Positions 63,539 through 64,000 of a stretch of DNA of 64,000 bases are shown piece by piece. A program made the position numbers and the translations under genes. The DNA comes from a bacterium. Lineage in GTDB: Bacteria > Eisenbacteria > RBG-16-71-46 > CAIMUX01. How positions within the stretch are numbered: position 1 is the first letter of the stretch; the number at the start of each line of letters is the position of its first letter. Below the pieces are notes generated by a model that did no database searches, had not been told where the DNA came from, and worked only from the letters and a program-made list of their open reading frames with translations. Location of the stretch: NCBI GenBank assembly GCA_030431975.1, contig JAUIHP010000005.1, positions 186,001 to 250,000 of the forward strand. The letters are read 5' to 3'.

Positions 63539-64000
63539 CGCGAATCCCTTCGCATCACAAACGCGTAGCCGCCATCGGTTCCATGCTCCCCGGGGACGAG
63601 AAAGGTCTCACCTTCGTCGCGACGGACCGAATCCGGAACCCAATCGGGCACCGGAACCGGAGACCATCCGGATTGCGTTTCCAGAAACCACTCCCGGTGG
63701 TTCCAAGTTTCCTGCGGCTCGATCGTGCATACACTATAGACGAGCCACCCCCCGGGAGCGACCGTCGCGGTCGCCGCCTGAAGCAGTCCTCGTTGGACTT
63801 CGGCCAGGCGGCCGATCTCGTCTTCGCGGGCGCGCCAACGAACATCCGGACGGCGACGAACGACCCCCAGATTTGAACAGGGTGCGTCCACGAGGATCCC
63901 GTCGACGGCCCGAACCCAGGCCGGGTGCGCTCCATCCGCAGCAACACGATGGAGTGCAACGTCTTTTCCCGACTCCGAGCCGGCGGGTCCGGTTCGGGAC
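63535..64000 (-). CDS. rsmB: 16S rRNA (cytosine967-C5)-methyltransferase, C-terminal part, cut by window edge
   Basis: The frame enters at base 64000 and ends at TGA 63535-63537. The visible 155 residues include DGILVDAPCSNLGVVRRRPD with the helper Cys and WLVYSVCTIEPQETWNHREW with the catalytic Cys, followed by WSPVPVPDWVPDSVRRD and YAFVMRRDSR. This is the C-terminal SAM-binding part of the RsmB/Sun family. The N-terminal NusB-like domain lies outside the window. It is first of the rsmB-PASTA-rpe set here and overlaps the PASTA gene by four bases. Confidence 0.88.
   Translation of the reverse strand, partial: SRTGPAGSESGKDVALHRVAADGAHPAWVRAVDGILVDAPCSNLGVVRRRPDVRWRAREDEIGRLAEVQRGLLQAATATVAPGGWLVYSVCTIEPQETWNHREWFLETQSGWSPVPVPDWVPDSVRRDEGETFLVPGEHGTDGGYAFVMRRDSR

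Overview
The window comes from a GC-rich, Gram-negative (diderm) bacterium. Several outer-membrane beta-barrels, lipoproteins with a lipobox, and four large secreted proteins with a FlgD/T9SS-like C-terminal beta-sandwich (NP(F/S) ... GR.VR ... WDG ... SG.Y..R) point to the FCB superphylum and its relatives, such as Eisenbacteria- or Krumholzibacteria-like lineages. That assignment is inferred from protein style only. There are no rRNA or tRNA genes, no CRISPR array and no recognisable insertion sequence.

Layout. 1-6967: the N-terminus of a leftward thiolase, then a rightward run of an Omp85-type barrel, a DUF4390-like exported protein, an NtrY-like kinase, an NtrX-like sigma-54 activator and another barrel, closed by a strong terminator. 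7043-12741: a leftward lipoprotein with a good sigma-54 promoter, then propionyl-CoA carboxylase genes (carboxyltransferase, biotin carboxylase, biotin carrier) and methylmalonyl-CoA epimerase. 12728-14952: an ECF sigma factor with a secreted partner, and a deoxynucleoside kinase. 15057-24832: fatty-acid, butyrate and ketone-body genes (two acyl-CoA dehydrogenases, SCOT A/B, thiolase, hydroxybutyryl-CoA dehydrogenase, a gamma-lyase-family PLP enzyme), interrupted by a decayed receiver-domain fragment and a sigma-54-promoted TPR/degenerate-beta-lactamase/PDZ protein. 25271-31587: an RRM protein with a structured leader, YraN, a small membrane protein, two secreted metallohydrolases and a DUF454 protein. 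32017-41803: a compact chemotaxis operon (soluble receptor, cheA, cheW, soluble receptor, cheY, cheB, cheR, cheX-like) followed by a Crp/Fnr regulator. 41850-54557: a Cys-rich secreted protein and a Ser/Thr kinase divergent around palindromes resembling an FNR box, an outer-membrane protein, an inverted-repeat element, a PadR module, an acetyltransferase and two giant secreted proteins. 54737-64000: a lipoprotein, the leftward ffh-rpsP-khpA-rimM-trmD-rplS housekeeping operon, a peptidoglycan-binding-like protein, an orphan E2 acyltransferase and a leftward rsmB-PASTA-rpe operon.

How the parts connect. The carbon genes form a logical set. Short acyl-CoAs are oxidised and thiolysed, SCOT activates acetoacetate, and propionyl-CoA (possibly also from a gamma-lyase product) enters the methylmalonyl-CoA route. 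The most interesting regulatory signal is the pair of sigma-54-type promoters at 17972-17989 (+) and 7975-7992 (-). Each precedes an envelope protein of unknown role, and an NtrX-type activator is encoded in the same window. Together with the kinase-less PASTA protein, the beta-lactamase-fold protein that lacks its SxxK lysine and Y-x-N tyrosine, and the all-cytoplasmic-receptor chemotaxis operon, these are the best candidates for something not yet described.
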